NCBI RefSeq assembly: GCF_042682565.1
Contig: NZ_JBHUIC010000012.1
Origin: Pistricoccus aurantiacus
GTDB lineage: Bacteria; Pseudomonadota; Gammaproteobacteria; Pseudomonadales; Halomonadaceae
Length of the DNA stretch: 64,000 nucleotides
Reading direction: 5' to 3' (one strand)
In this document: positions 18,777 through 27,767 of the stretch, in pieces
Layout of the letters: the number at the start of each line of letters is the position of its first letter
Numbering within the stretch: the first letter of the stretch is position 1
Notes under the pieces: model-generated
What the model was told of the DNA's origin: nothing
The model's input: only the letters and a program-made list of their open reading frames with translations
The model's database searches: none
Made by a program: the position numbers and the translations under genes

Positions 18777-19943
18777 ATGAATGTTTACAAGATGACCGAC
18801 CTGGAACTCACCAGTCAGCGCCTGTTGATTCGCGAGGATCTGAACGTACCGATCAAGGATGGCCGCGTCACCAGTGACGCTCGGCTCAAGGCCTGCCTGC
18901 CCACCATCGAGGCCGCGCAGAAGGCCGGCGCCAAGGTCATGTTGATGAGCCACCTGGGGCGCCCCACTGAAGGCGAGCCGGAAGAGCAGTTCTCCCTGGC
19001 GCCGGTGGCGGATCGCCTGGGGGACCTGCTGGGTATTCCGGTACGCCTGGTGGAGAACTATCTCGACGTCGCCCTCGATCTGATCGACGGCGAGATCGTG
19101 CTGCTGGAAAACGTGCGCTTCAACAAAGGCGAAAAGAGCGACGACGATCAGCTGGCCAAGACCTACGCCAATCTGTGCGATATTTTCGTCATGGATGCTT
19201 TCGGTACCGCTCACCGCGCCCAGGCCTCCACTCATGGCGTGGCGCGCTACGCGAAAAAAGCCTGCGCCGGCCCGCTGCTCGCCAGGGAGCTCGAAGCCCT
19301 GGAGCAGGCCTTGGCTTCTCCCGCACGCCCCATGGTGGCGATCGTCGGCGGGTCGAAAGTTTCCACCAAGCTCGATGTGCTCAACGCCCTTTCCTACAAG
19401 TGCGACCAGCTGATCGTGGGTGGCGGTATCGCCAATACCTTCATCGCCGCGGCGGGCCATAACGTCGGCAAGTCGCTCTACGAGGAAGACCTGATCGACC
19501 AGGCCAAGGCACTGATGGAAAAAGTCGACATTCCCCTGCCCACGGATGTCATCGTGGCGACGGAATTTGCCGAAACCGCCGAGGCGGTCACCAAGCCGGT
19601 AGACCAGGTCAACAATGACGAGATGATCCTGGATATCGGGCCGGACACCGCCGCGCGTTTCGGCGCCCTGCTAAAGGATGCGGGCACCATCCTGTGGAAC
19701 GGCCCGGTCGGTGTTTTCGAGATCGACCAGTTCGGCCACGGCACCGAAATCCTCTCTCGCGCCATTGCCGAAAGCGACGCTTTCTCCATCGCCGGCGGCG
19801 GCGACACCCTGGCGGCCATCGACAAGTACGGCATCGCCCAGCAGGTTTCCTATATTTCCACCGGCGGCGGGGCTTTCCTCGAATACGTGGAAGGCAAGCA
19901 GCTCCCTGCAGTCGCGGCGCTGGAAGAAGCCGCGAGCCGCTAA
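18777..19943 (+). CDS. pgk: Phosphoglycerate kinase
   Basis: 388 aa (387 in E. coli). Shows LLIREDLNVPI at the substrate end, LMSHLGRPTEG, VLLENVRFNKGEK and the nucleotide-site GGGDTLAAIDKYG near the C-terminus. Cytosolic glycolytic/gluconeogenic kinase. The second gene of the epd-pgk-fba cluster, separated by 54 and 39 bases from its neighbours. Confidence 0.98.
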   Translation: MNVYKMTDLELTSQRLLIREDLNVPIKDGRVTSDARLKACLPTIEAAQKAGAKVMLMSHLGRPTEGEPEEQFSLAPVADRLGDLLGIPVRLVENYLDVALDLIDGEIVLLENVRFNKGEKSDDDQLAKTYANLCDIFVMDAFGTAHRAQASTHGVARYAKKACAGPLLARELEALEQALASPARPMVAIVGGSKVSTKLDVLNALSYKCDQLIVGGGIANTFIAAAGHNVGKSLYEEDLIDQAKALMEKVDIPLPTDVIVATEFAETAEAVTKPVDQVNNDEMILDIGPDTAARFGALLKDAGTILWNGPVGVFEIDQFGHGTEILSRAIAESDAFSIAGGGDTLAAIDKYGIAQQVSYISTGGGAFLEYVEGKQLPAVAALEEAASR

Positions 19944-19982
19944 ATACCCGGTTTCAGCAAAACGTTTTTCAAAGGAGAGTCC

Positions 19983-21047
19983 ATGGCCCTGATCAGCCTG
20001 CGTCAACTGCTGGACCACGCCGCGGAGCGCGGCTACGGCGTGCCGGCCTTCAACGTCAACAACCTGGAGCAGATGCGCGCCATCATGGAGGCGGCGGACC
20101 AGACGGATTCGCCGGTGATCGTTCAGGCCTCCGCCAGGGCGCGCAAGTACGCCGGCGCTCCCTTCCTGCGCCATCTCATTCTGGCGGCGGTGGAGGAATT
20201 TCCGCATATTCCGGTGGTCATGCACCAGGACCACGGCACCTCTCCCGCCGTCTGTCAGCGCTCCATCCAACTGGGATTTTCCTCGGTGATGATGGACGGC
20301 TCCTTGGGCGAGGACGGCAAGACCCCGACGGACTACGACTACAACGTGACGGTCACCCGGCGCACGGTCGAGATGGCTCACGCCTGCGGGGTTTCCGTGG
20401 AAGGCGAGCTGGGCTGCCTGGGCAGCCTGGAAACCGGCATGGCCGGCGAGGAAGACGGCATCGGCGCGGTGGGCAAGCTCGATCATGATCAACTGCTGAC
20501 GGACCCGGAAGAGGCGGCGGACTTCGTCAAGGCAACCCGGGTGGACGCTCTGGCCATCGCCATCGGCACCAGCCACGGCGCCTACAAGTTCACGAAGCCC
20601 CCTACCGGCGATACCCTCTCCATCTCCCGCATCAAGGAGATCCATGCGCGGATTCCTGATACTCACCTGGTCATGCACGGCTCTTCCTCCGTGCCCCAGG
20701 AATGGCTCGAGATCATCAACGAATTCGGCGGCGAGATTCCCGAAACCTACGGCGTGCCGGTGGAGGAAATCGTCGAAGGCATCAAGCACGGGGTGCGCAA
20801 GGTCAATATCGACACGGACCTGCGCCTGGTTTCCACCGGTGCGGTGCGCCGCTTTCTGGCCAGGAACCCGGCGGAATTCGATCCGCGCAAGTATCTCAAG
20901 GAAACCGTCTCCGCCATGCGCGAGGTGTGTATCGCTCGCTATGAAGCCTTCGGTACCGCGGGCAACGCAAGCCGGATCAGACCGCTCAGCCTGGAAGACA
21001 TGTTCCTGCGCTATGAGCGCGGCGAACTGGATCCGCAGGTCAGGTAA
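19983..21047 (+). CDS. fba: Class II fructose-bisphosphate aldolase
   Basis: 354 aa, Calvin-cycle/FbaC subtype judging by length and by MALISLRQLLDHAAERGYGVPAFNVNN. Zinc ligands include the His of VVMHQDHGTS, the Glu of VSVEGELGCLGS and later His in TSHGAYKF and VMHGSSSVP. Cleaves fructose 1,6-bisphosphate. AAAGGAGAG precedes the ATG. Last gene of the cluster, followed by a terminator. Confidence 0.97.
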   Translation: MALISLRQLLDHAAERGYGVPAFNVNNLEQMRAIMEAADQTDSPVIVQASARARKYAGAPFLRHLILAAVEEFPHIPVVMHQDHGTSPAVCQRSIQLGFSSVMMDGSLGEDGKTPTDYDYNVTVTRRTVEMAHACGVSVEGELGCLGSLETGMAGEEDGIGAVGKLDHDQLLTDPEEAADFVKATRVDALAIAIGTSHGAYKFTKPPTGDTLSISRIKEIHARIPDTHLVMHGSSSVPQEWLEIINEFGGEIPETYGVPVEEIVEGIKHGVRKVNIDTDLRLVSTGAVRRFLARNPAEFDPRKYLKETVSAMREVCIARYEAFGTAGNASRIRPLSLEDMFLRYERGELDPQVR

Positions 21048-21100
21048 GCCTAACCCGGGAAGACAGGGACACCGCGATTCTGTATACTTGCTTGTTTTCC

Positions 21101-21133
21101 CAGGCCTTGCCCACACCACAAAGCCTGTTTTTT
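21101..21133 (+). terminator. Rho-independent terminator after fba
   Basis: CAGGC (21101-21105) pairs with GCCTG (21123-21127), extended by TT/AA across a mismatch, and is followed by six T (21128-21133). It closes the epd-pgk-fba cluster. Confidence 0.65.
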
Positions 21134-21267
21134 GGCATCGTGTATTCCAGTTTGCGGAATTTACGAACCCCTTTCCGGTCAAATGCTATATTGCAGCGCA
21201 GCAAAAAAACACGTCTAATGGCGCCGCAAATGACGACATGCTCTTTTTAACCCCTGGACACTTTTTA

Positions 21268-21624
21268 ATGAATCATAAAAATCGCCTTCCTAGTATTATC
21301 CCGCTGACGCCACTGGCCATGATGGATGCCTACAAGGTCAGTTTGATGACCATGGAAATGCTTTCCTCCGCATTCTCCACCATCGTCCTGCGCAACAACA
21401 TGTGGCTGACCCAAGCGCCTCACAGCGCCAGCATGCTGGAAGAAAATCAACTCATGGTGACGGAAAAACTGCAGGCGAGTGTGGAAGTCGGCCTGGAAAT
21501 GCAGAAGAACCTGATCAATCTGTCAGCCGGCAAGTTTCATCCCTGGTGGGTCACCGGCCGCCGCGCGCTGCGCCCTTTCTATCATCGCACCACCGCCAAT
21601 TCCCGACGACTCTCGCAGAGCTGA
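21268..21624 (+). CDS. Phasin-like small hypothetical protein
   Basis: 118 aa from the ATG at 21268. The body is one long amphipathic helical region (about residues 18-88) rich in Met, Leu, Ala and Gln, followed by a basic, aromatic tail (HPWWVTGRRALRPFYHRTT). That shape resembles polyhydroxyalkanoate granule-coat (phasin) proteins, but no diagnostic motif was recognised and the label is tentative. No good SD is visible; an ATG at 21238 in the same frame is an alternative. It follows the fba terminator and probably has its own promoter in the AT-rich 21140-21260. Confidence 0.55.
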   Translation: MNHKNRLPSIIPLTPLAMMDAYKVSLMTMEMLSSAFSTIVLRNNMWLTQAPHSASMLEENQLMVTEKLQASVEVGLEMQKNLINLSAGKFHPWWVTGRRALRPFYHRTTANSRRLSQS

Positions 21625-21725
21625 CGCGTTCAGGAGCCGGCGCCGTCTCGAAGAAGAGTTCTCTTGATCATCGGCTTGTAATGTCTCTAAAGTAAGATCC
21701 CATTCTTCAGGAAAGGAAGTCCGCG

Positions 21726-22466
21726 ATGAACCTACGCATCTCCGGTTTTTCGAAGTTTGGTTTTTCTAGACTCGGGGCTTCAAGCATCAGGATTTCGAGC
21801 CTCGGCGCCTCGTTTTGTCTGGTGGGCGGTCTGCTGTTCATGTCGCTCGCGGCAAATGCCGTTGCCCAGGAGCCGTCGATTCGTATCAGCGCCGGCGCGG
21901 GAGCGCCAGGCGAGACAGAAGCGGATCAAGGCGGAGAAGACAACCTGGCGTCCACCCCGGATCTGCGCATGACCCCGGAACCCGCCGAACAGGCTATGCC
22001 GAAAGTTCGTGAACAAGGAGAGTACGGGCGCTATCTGACGGACCAAAGAGGGCTAAGCCTTTACATGTTCGCCAAGGATTCCCAAGGCGGACAAAGCACC
22101 TGCGATCAGACCTGCGCCATTGCCTGGCCGCCTTACGCGAGCGTGCAGCCACCTCAGCCCGGAGAAGGCGTGGATGCCGAACTGCTAGGCACCATCGAAC
22201 GTCAGGATGGCTCCCAGCAGGTCACCTACAACGGCTGGCCGCTTTACTACTTCAGCGGCGATAAAAATCCCGGTGACGCCCTGGGCCAGAATGTCATGCA
22301 TCTGGGCGCCGGTTGGTATCTGCTTTCTCCCCAGGGCGAGAAGATCACCCGCGGCGGGCGCAGCCAGACGGAAGACCTGCAGCAAGGAATTCTCGGCGAA
22401 GACGAACCCGCCAGCCAAGGGCAGCGGGCGCATCGCAAGCTCGAGGATGCGCCCGGCGGTAACTGA
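21726..22466 (+). CDS. Exported COG4315 'secreted repeat' protein
   Basis: 246 aa. A long N-terminal export region ends near ANAVAQEPS. After a linker of about 60 residues there are two copies of the PF03640-type unit: YLTDQRGLSLYMFAKDS..CDQTCAIAWPP (about 100-140) and VTYNGWPLYYFSGDKNPGDALGQ (about 165-187). Proteins of this family are exported and uncharacterised; the single CxxxC pair could be a disulfide or metal site. SD AGGAAAGGAAG precedes the ATG. It seems to be a single-gene unit. Confidence 0.8.
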   Translation: MNLRISGFSKFGFSRLGASSIRISSLGASFCLVGGLLFMSLAANAVAQEPSIRISAGAGAPGETEADQGGEDNLASTPDLRMTPEPAEQAMPKVREQGEYGRYLTDQRGLSLYMFAKDSQGGQSTCDQTCAIAWPPYASVQPPQPGEGVDAELLGTIERQDGSQQVTYNGWPLYYFSGDKNPGDALGQNVMHLGAGWYLLSPQGEKITRGGRSQTEDLQQGILGEDEPASQGQRAHRKLEDAPGGN

Positions 22467-22561
22467 GGGACCGGCTGACTTTTTCGCTACCGCTTTCTCA
22501 AGAGTCTCCCAGCAGTGACATTCCTTCCCGGGGGTCACAGCTGAGATGACGGCCATGATGT

Positions 22562-22855
22562 TTACCTGAGTGGGCGCTGCTTGAGCCGGTAGCGCCTGCG
22601 GCGGCGTTTATTCACCTGACGCAAGGCTTTGTCTCCGGCGTGACGCCCGACGACTCGCGCCACGCCTACCAGCGCGCCGGTGGCAGCACCCCACAATAAA
22701 GCGCTCTGCCATCCGACATCGTCCTCACCCGGATTTTCCGGCGGACGATGGCCGGACTTGCGCTGATACGCCTTGCGTGCCGCGTTGCGTGTCATGATGC
22801 CCGCGCCTAGCGCTGCGCCGTAGCCAATCAGCGACCAAAGCGTATTTTTCCTCAT
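22562..22855 (-). CDS. DUF4235-like small membrane protein
   Basis: 97 aa with two hydrophobic, glycine-rich segments (about residues 7-22 and 48-68) separated by a polar loop, and an Arg/Lys-rich tail (NKRRRRRYRLKQRP). The layout WSLIGYGAALGAG..NAARKAY..WQSALLWGAATGALVGVAR fits the DUF4235 family of unknown function. GAGGG precedes the ATG. Confidence 0.65.
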   Translation of the reverse strand: MRKNTLWSLIGYGAALGAGIMTRNAARKAYQRKSGHRPPENPGEDDVGWQSALLWGAATGALVGVARVVGRHAGDKALRQVNKRRRRRYRLKQRPLR

Positions 22856-22970
22856 GCCTGAACCCTCTGCCGTTTATCTGCAACCAGCCTACTGTATCCT
22901 TTGAGCCCATCGCTACGAGACGTTTTCCGTCAGGCCGTTTCCACGCTACGACGATCAGGAAATTCCCACT

Positions 22971-24008
22971 ATGCTCGCATGGCTAAACCACATGGCCCTA
23001 CCCACGGCGCTGGGCATCTTTGTCGCCTGCTCGATCGTCATCGGCATCGTAGGCACGCGCCTGACCCATGTGGTCGATGACCTCGCCGACAGAACCGGTC
23101 TGGGAGAAGCGATTGCCGGCGCGGTATTGCTGGGCATGGCGACCTCGCTATCCGGTATCGTGTTGTCCACCACCGCCGCCTGGGGAGACCGGCCAGAACT
23201 CGCCATGAGCAACGCCTTGGGCGGCATCGCCGTACAGACCCTGTTCCTGACCATTGCCGATCTCGTGCACAAACGCGCCAACCTGGAGCATGCCGCCGCC
23301 TCCATCGGCAATCTCATGCAGGGTTCGCTGCTGCTCTGTCTGCTGTCGCTGTTGCTGGTAGGTCGTTTCACGCCGGAATGGACATTCTGGCAAGTGCATC
23401 CGATTACCCCGCTTCTGTTCATCGGCTATCTGTTCGGTCTGCGTCTGGTGGACAAGGTCCAGGACAATCCGATGTGGCATCCGGCGCAAACCCGGGAAAC
23501 CCGGCCCGACGTTCCCGATGAACAGGCGCTCAAACGCTCCCTGACCTCTCTGTGGCTGGCCTTCCTGCTGATGGCCGCGACGCTCGGTCTGGCGGGCTGG
23601 ATGCTCGAGCGCAGCGCCACGATCATCACCTTGGAAACCGGCTTGAGCCAGGCAGTGATAGGCGCCCTGATGACCTCGGTGGTAACGTCTCTGCCGGAGC
23701 TCGTCACCTCGGTGGCGGCGGTGCGCCGCGGCGCTCTTACCCTGGCAGTAGGCGGCATCATCGGCGGCAATGCCTTCGATGTGCTGTTCGTCGCCACCTC
23801 GGATATCGCCTATCGCGGCGGTTCGATCTATCACGCCATCCCCGACAACATCGCCCTGTGGATTGCGCTGTCACTATTGATGACCGGCATCCTGATCATG
23901 GGTCTGATCCGCCGCGAAGAACAAGGCCCCGGCCGTATCGGTTTCGAGAGCGTGGCAATCATCGGCTGCTATCTCACCGGCGCCGTCATACTGGTAATTG
24001 GCAAGTGA
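22971..24008 (+). CDS. CaCA-family sodium/calcium exchanger-like membrane protein
   Basis: 345 aa, about ten membrane segments in two halves. Alpha-repeat motifs are visible as GLGEAIAGAVLLGMATSLSG (about residues 43-62) and ISQAVIGALMTSVVTSLPELVTS-like sequence near residue 225, the second with the SLPE signature. Such proteins exchange Ca2+ or other cations for Na+ or H+ across the inner membrane. A ~50-residue cytoplasmic loop separates the halves. Ion specificity is unknown. Confidence 0.85.
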   Translation: MLAWLNHMALPTALGIFVACSIVIGIVGTRLTHVVDDLADRTGLGEAIAGAVLLGMATSLSGIVLSTTAAWGDRPELAMSNALGGIAVQTLFLTIADLVHKRANLEHAAASIGNLMQGSLLLCLLSLLLVGRFTPEWTFWQVHPITPLLFIGYLFGLRLVDKVQDNPMWHPAQTRETRPDVPDEQALKRSLTSLWLAFLLMAATLGLAGWMLERSATIITLETGLSQAVIGALMTSVVTSLPELVTSVAAVRRGALTLAVGGIIGGNAFDVLFVATSDIAYRGGSIYHAIPDNIALWIALSLLMTGILIMGLIRREEQGPGRIGFESVAIIGCYLTGAVILVIGK

Positions 24009-24208
24009 CAATGGTGATGGGTAAGCCACAATGCCTTTCATGTAAAAACACATGAAACAAATAATGTTACCAGAATGTTAAAAAACAGCGTTCACAAAAT
24101 AAAGAATTTAAGCTTTAATACCGATAAGGCGTATGGATAGATGAATTGATCCATAAACCGACTGAACGCTGAGTCGCAAGCATCGGGCTTGCGGGGAGAA
24201 ACTGGGTG

Positions 24209-24886
24209 ATGGCACAACCTCACTGTTTACTGTTTGACTGCGACGGCACTCTGGTGGACAGCGAGCCCCTACTGGCAGCGGAAATGGCCACTACCCTCAA
24301 TGAGCTGGGCCTGCCTTTCACGCTGGACGACTACATCGGTGAATTTCGTGGGGCGCGTTTCAGCCATATCGTTCAGGAGCTTCAGCGTCGCCACGGAGAA
24401 ATCGATGCCGAGCGCTTGAAGGCATCGGAAGCCGTCATGCGTCAACGCTACGCCGCGCGCGTTCCCGAGGAACTGACCACGCTACCCGGGGTACGCGAAG
24501 CCCTCGATTTACTGGCTGTATATCCCAGCGGGGTGGTATCCAACGGAACGCAGGCGAAGATTCGCGCTGGGCTTGCCGCTACCGGGCTGAGTGAATATTT
24601 CGGTGAGCGTTTGTTCAGCGGCTACAGCGCCAACTGCTGGAAGCCGGATCCCTGTCTCTATCTGTATGCTGCCAGTCTGATGGGATTTGCCCCCGGGGAA
24701 TGTCTGGCGATCGACGACGCTATCGTCGGCGTTCAAGCCGCCCTGGCGGCGGGAATGACCGTAGTGCACCTGAATCGTTTCCCGGATGTCGAAACCACGC
24801 CGGAAGGCGCCATCTCGATAAGCAACATGCACCAGTTGCCTACCATCGTGGCTCATCTGAGCCGCAGCATCGCCGTCAACGGCTAG
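24209..24886 (+). CDS. HAD-superfamily phosphatase (subfamily IA)
   Basis: 225 aa. Motif I is FDCDGTLVDSEP at residues 8-19 with the two catalytic Asp. The conserved Ser/Thr (VVSNGTQAK, near 112), Lys (NCWKPDPCLY, near 147) and acidic motif (CLAIDDAIVGVQAA, near 167) are present. The cap between motifs I and II fits sugar-phosphate phosphatases such as YieH or YfbT. The substrate is unknown. A GTG at 24206 immediately before the ATG is an equally possible start; GGGGAG lies upstream of both. Confidence 0.88.
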   Translation: MAQPHCLLFDCDGTLVDSEPLLAAEMATTLNELGLPFTLDDYIGEFRGARFSHIVQELQRRHGEIDAERLKASEAVMRQRYAARVPEELTTLPGVREALDLLAVYPSGVVSNGTQAKIRAGLAATGLSEYFGERLFSGYSANCWKPDPCLYLYAASLMGFAPGECLAIDDAIVGVQAALAAGMTVVHLNRFPDVETTPEGAISISNMHQLPTIVAHLSRSIAVNG

Positions 24887-24947
24887 TCGAGTTGCCGGTG
24901 TCTGCGCTATCCTCGGCGCCATCCACGTCTGCCGCCGAGGTTCTCTC

Positions 24948-25373
24948 ATGTCCTCCCTGCAAGATCAGCTGCGCGCGCGATTAGGCGCTCGGCAATCGGA
25001 TGCTCCTTCCGAAAAGCCATCCTCCGGTCTCGTCTACTCCACCGAGCACGGCGAAACCTGTCCGAATTGCCGCCATCCCCTCGCAGCATGCGCCTGCGCC
25101 TCCCTTGCGGAGCGGGAGCGTCTGGCAGGTCTGGACGGCATCGTGCGTATTCGCCGTGAAACCAGCGGACGCAAGGGCAAGGGAGTTACCACCCTGACCG
25201 GTATTCCGCTGGAAGATGAACCGCTCAAGGAACTGGTCAAGGAACTGAAGAAGCGCTGCGGGACCGGCGGCGCGCTCAAGAATGGGGTGATCGAAATTCA
25301 GGGGGATCATCGCGAAACCCTCAAGACTGTCCTCGAACAGCACGGTTTCAAGGTCAAGCTGGCTGGGGGATAG
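24948..25373 (+). CDS. yciH: SUI1/YciH-family translation factor homologue
   Basis: 141 aa. A short N-terminal part with a CPNCRHPLAACAC cysteine cluster precedes the SUI1 domain, with IRRETSGRKGKGVTTLTGI and CGTGGALKNGVIEIQGDH, both hallmarks of the YciH/eIF1 family. YciH affects initiation fidelity and expression under stress in E. coli. The last 20 bases overlap the end of the convergent Sir2 gene. Confidence 0.9.
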   Translation: MSSLQDQLRARLGARQSDAPSEKPSSGLVYSTEHGETCPNCRHPLAACACASLAERERLAGLDGIVRIRRETSGRKGKGVTTLTGIPLEDEPLKELVKELKKRCGTGGALKNGVIEIQGDHRETLKTVLEQHGFKVKLAGG

Positions 25374-26232
25374 CCTCGAGAGCGGCGCTCAGCGTCTCCA
25401 GCGCTTGCCCTACCGACTGCTCGACCTTGATCTGGTACAGGGCATCCGCTCGAGTACGCCCGAGATTGACACAAGCGATGGGCTTGCCCAGGCGAGCCGC
25501 CTCGCGCACGAAGCGGTAGCCGGAAAAAACCATCAGCGACGATCCCACCACCAGCAGACCCCTGGCCTCGCCGATCAGGCGCATGCTCGACGTCACCCGG
25601 TCCGCGGGAACGCTATCGCCGAAAAACACCACGTCCGGCTTGAGAATACCGCTGCCGCAGCGTCGGCAGCTGGGCACATGGAAACTCGAAAAATCCAGGG
25701 ATTCCAGATCCGCATCGCCGTCCGGTCCGACCGGGGCATCGAGAGACAGCCACTCCGGATTGGTTGCCTCGAGTTCCGCGTGCAGATCGTAGCGCATTCG
25801 CTTGGCCTCGCAGCCCATGCAGCGCACCAGCTCCGCCCGTCCATGCAGATCGATGACCCGTCGGGAACCCGCCTGCTGGTGCAGGCCATCCACATTCTGG
25901 GTGATCAGCGCTTTTACATAGCCGCGGGCTTCCAGCTTCGCCAAGGCGCGGTGTGCACCACATGGGCGTGCTTGATGCATGGCGCGAAAGCCTATCAAGG
26001 CCCGCGCCCAGTAGCGCTGTCGCGCCGCGTGGCTGCGCATGAAACGCTGATGATCCATGGGCGGGGGACGTTTCCAGTTGCCCAGGGCGTCTCGATAATC
26101 CGGAATGCCGCTTTCCACACTGACCCCTGCCCCGCTCAACACCGCCAGGCCAGGATGTTCGGTGATAAACGTTTTCAACCTTTCCAACTCGCTGCTCGAC
26201 GCCAGCGTCGGGCATGACTCGATCGATTCCAT
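25354..26232 (-). CDS. Sir2-family NAD-dependent protein deacylase
   Basis: 292 aa. GAGVSVESGIPDYRD (about residues 35-49), TQNVDGLHQQAGS (near 113) and LHGRAELVRCMGC with the catalytic His are intact. Four Cys in two CxxC pairs (CMGC, CRRC) make the structural zinc site. It resembles class II (SIRT4-like) more than CobB. It removes acyl groups from lysine using NAD+. AAAGGAG precedes the ATG. Tail-to-tail 20-base overlap with yciH. Confidence 0.93.
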   Translation of the reverse strand: MESIESCPTLASSSELERLKTFITEHPGLAVLSGAGVSVESGIPDYRDALGNWKRPPPMDHQRFMRSHAARQRYWARALIGFRAMHQARPCGAHRALAKLEARGYVKALITQNVDGLHQQAGSRRVIDLHGRAELVRCMGCEAKRMRYDLHAELEATNPEWLSLDAPVGPDGDADLESLDFSSFHVPSCRRCGSGILKPDVVFFGDSVPADRVTSSMRLIGEARGLLVVGSSLMVFSGYRFVREAARLGKPIACVNLGRTRADALYQIKVEQSVGQALETLSAALEAIPQPA

Positions 26233-26312
26233 CGTCTCTCCTTTGAAACCATAGCCGGCGCCTTCGGGTATCTTTAGAATACGCCCTGAACGCGACAGGG
26301 CAAGGAACCCTA

Positions 26313-27206
26313 ATGGCCTGGTTGGAGTATCTGCTTCCGCTGATCTTCTTGTTGCCGCTCGGCGCCACCGCGGTCGTCGTCCTGGCGCTGCGTAACCTGC
26401 ACGACTCGCGGGTGCATTCGCCTTTCGACGACCAGCTGCTGCGTGAATCCGGCCAGACCCTGCGCGTGCGTCTAGACCGCGCTTTCGCGGATCTGTTCCT
26501 CGATGGCGCCCTGGGCCCTATCGCCACGCTGGCGCCCATGGTCTACGGCATGGGCCGCATGCTGTTCGCCCCTCGCCAGGACTGGCTGGAATGGGCGCTC
26601 TACGGCGCGCTCAGCACCTTGCTGGCGCTGGTTTTCTGCGTGCTGCTGATGCGCGACTATCAGCGGATCCGGCGCCTCAAGCTGGGGCTGGCCTGCGAGC
26701 TTGCGGTAAGCCAGAAACTGGAGCGTCTGGTGCGCCCGGAAACCCATCCCTACGCGGTCTTTCACGACATCACCGCGGGCAGTTTTACCATCGACCATGT
26801 TGTGCTGACGCCTCGGGGCGTTTTCGTGATCGAAACTCGCGCCCGCACGCGGCCGCTTGACGCGGCAGGTCAGGAACAGAACCGGCTGGTAGTGGAACGG
26901 GAGCGCCTGCGTTTTCCGGGCTGGAGCGAGCGAAGTCCGCTGCACAAGACACGCCAAGCCAGGACGTGGCTCGAAGCCTGGCTGGCCCGGGAATGCCATA
27001 TCAGACCTTCGGTTCACGCCATCCTGGTTCTCCCGGGCTGGCAGATCGATACCACGGAAGCGCCGAAGGATATTCAGGTAACGAACGGCGAGACCTTGAT
27101 TCAAACCCTGTCTGACGATGACGTTGCGAAAGAATCGGCAGAGCGGCTGGATCCAGAAACCCAGGATCGCATCGCTCATGCCCTGCTTCGTCAGCTCAAC
27201 CGCTGA
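26313..27206 (+). CDS. Membrane-anchored NERD (nuclease-related) domain protein
   Basis: 297 aa. Two N-terminal hydrophobic regions (residues 3-28 and about 88-112) are followed by a NERD domain around FHDITAGSFTIDHVVLTPRGVFVIETR (split by the DH and ET acidic residues), with VHAILVLPGW later. NERD domains look like the catalytic core of Holliday-junction-type nucleases, but activity and substrate are unknown in most cases. Divergent from sir2 across 80 bases. Confidence 0.82.
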   Translation: MAWLEYLLPLIFLLPLGATAVVVLALRNLHDSRVHSPFDDQLLRESGQTLRVRLDRAFADLFLDGALGPIATLAPMVYGMGRMLFAPRQDWLEWALYGALSTLLALVFCVLLMRDYQRIRRLKLGLACELAVSQKLERLVRPETHPYAVFHDITAGSFTIDHVVLTPRGVFVIETRARTRPLDAAGQEQNRLVVERERLRFPGWSERSPLHKTRQARTWLEAWLARECHIRPSVHAILVLPGWQIDTTEAPKDIQVTNGETLIQTLSDDDVAKESAERLDPETQDRIAHALLRQLNR

Positions 27207-27767
27207 AGCCCAATATAAAGCCAAAACAAGCACTAACAGTGCTATGTACATAATCACGACTAAATAACTGGTGCATTTTAATAATTAAAAAGCACTGAAA
27301 AATTTATTTATATGACCACAAATATAAACTAAACAAGCTGCTAAATATCAATCTAGCATCCTGCATACTCTTCCGTTAGCCTCTCGCATAGCAATTAGCG
27401 CGTCTTGCTAAATATCCACTTGGTTTTTTGAACAGTACTCTTAAACAGCACTCTCAAGGGTATTGGCGACGGCGCCAGCTAGCAGGGAACTATATAGCAA
27501 GTTAATGTTTTTCCTCTTATCTGTCCGTATTCGATCACTATAAAAAAATCTTTTGAATCGCAGGGCCAGCTTCGATGGTGAACCATCAAGGCTGTCTAGT
27601 TCTTTATTATTAAAAATATACTTTCATATTACAAAACTAAACAATAAAATCAGCGGGACAGAAACAATACTTTAGTTTCGTCCATGATCAATTTTTTGCA
27701 AAGCCGCGTTTCAGCCGTGATGGGATATCGCCATACCGCGTCGTATCGGGGTTGCAAGGATGAACGA
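27207..27767. promoter_or_regulatory. AT-rich 560-base region upstream of pgaABCD
   Basis: No convincing gene is seen on either strand. The region is much richer in A and T than its neighbours. It contains an imperfect dyad GATGGT/ACCATC near 27575 and a hairpin with a one-base bulge at 27656-27683 (GGAC+GAAAC with GTTTC+GTCC) followed by a T run. A CsrA-like site at 27752-27763 ends it. This is most likely a long regulated promoter and mRNA leader for the pga operon. Confidence 0.6.
27752..27763 (+). promoter_or_regulatory. CsrA-like binding site over the pgaA ribosome binding site
   Basis: TTGCAAGGATGA matches the CsrA consensus RUACARGGAUGU at 9 of 12 positions, and its AGGA is the probable Shine-Dalgarno for the GTG at 27768. 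In E. coli CsrA represses pgaABCD by binding the leader at several such sites; the placement here suggests the same mode of control. Confidence 0.5.

Noticed and set aside
27656..27720. c-di-GMP (GEMM) riboswitch in the pga leader, suggested by GCAAAGCC
   Set aside because: The upstream GGCAAACC-like half and the tetraloop-receptor arrangement are missing.
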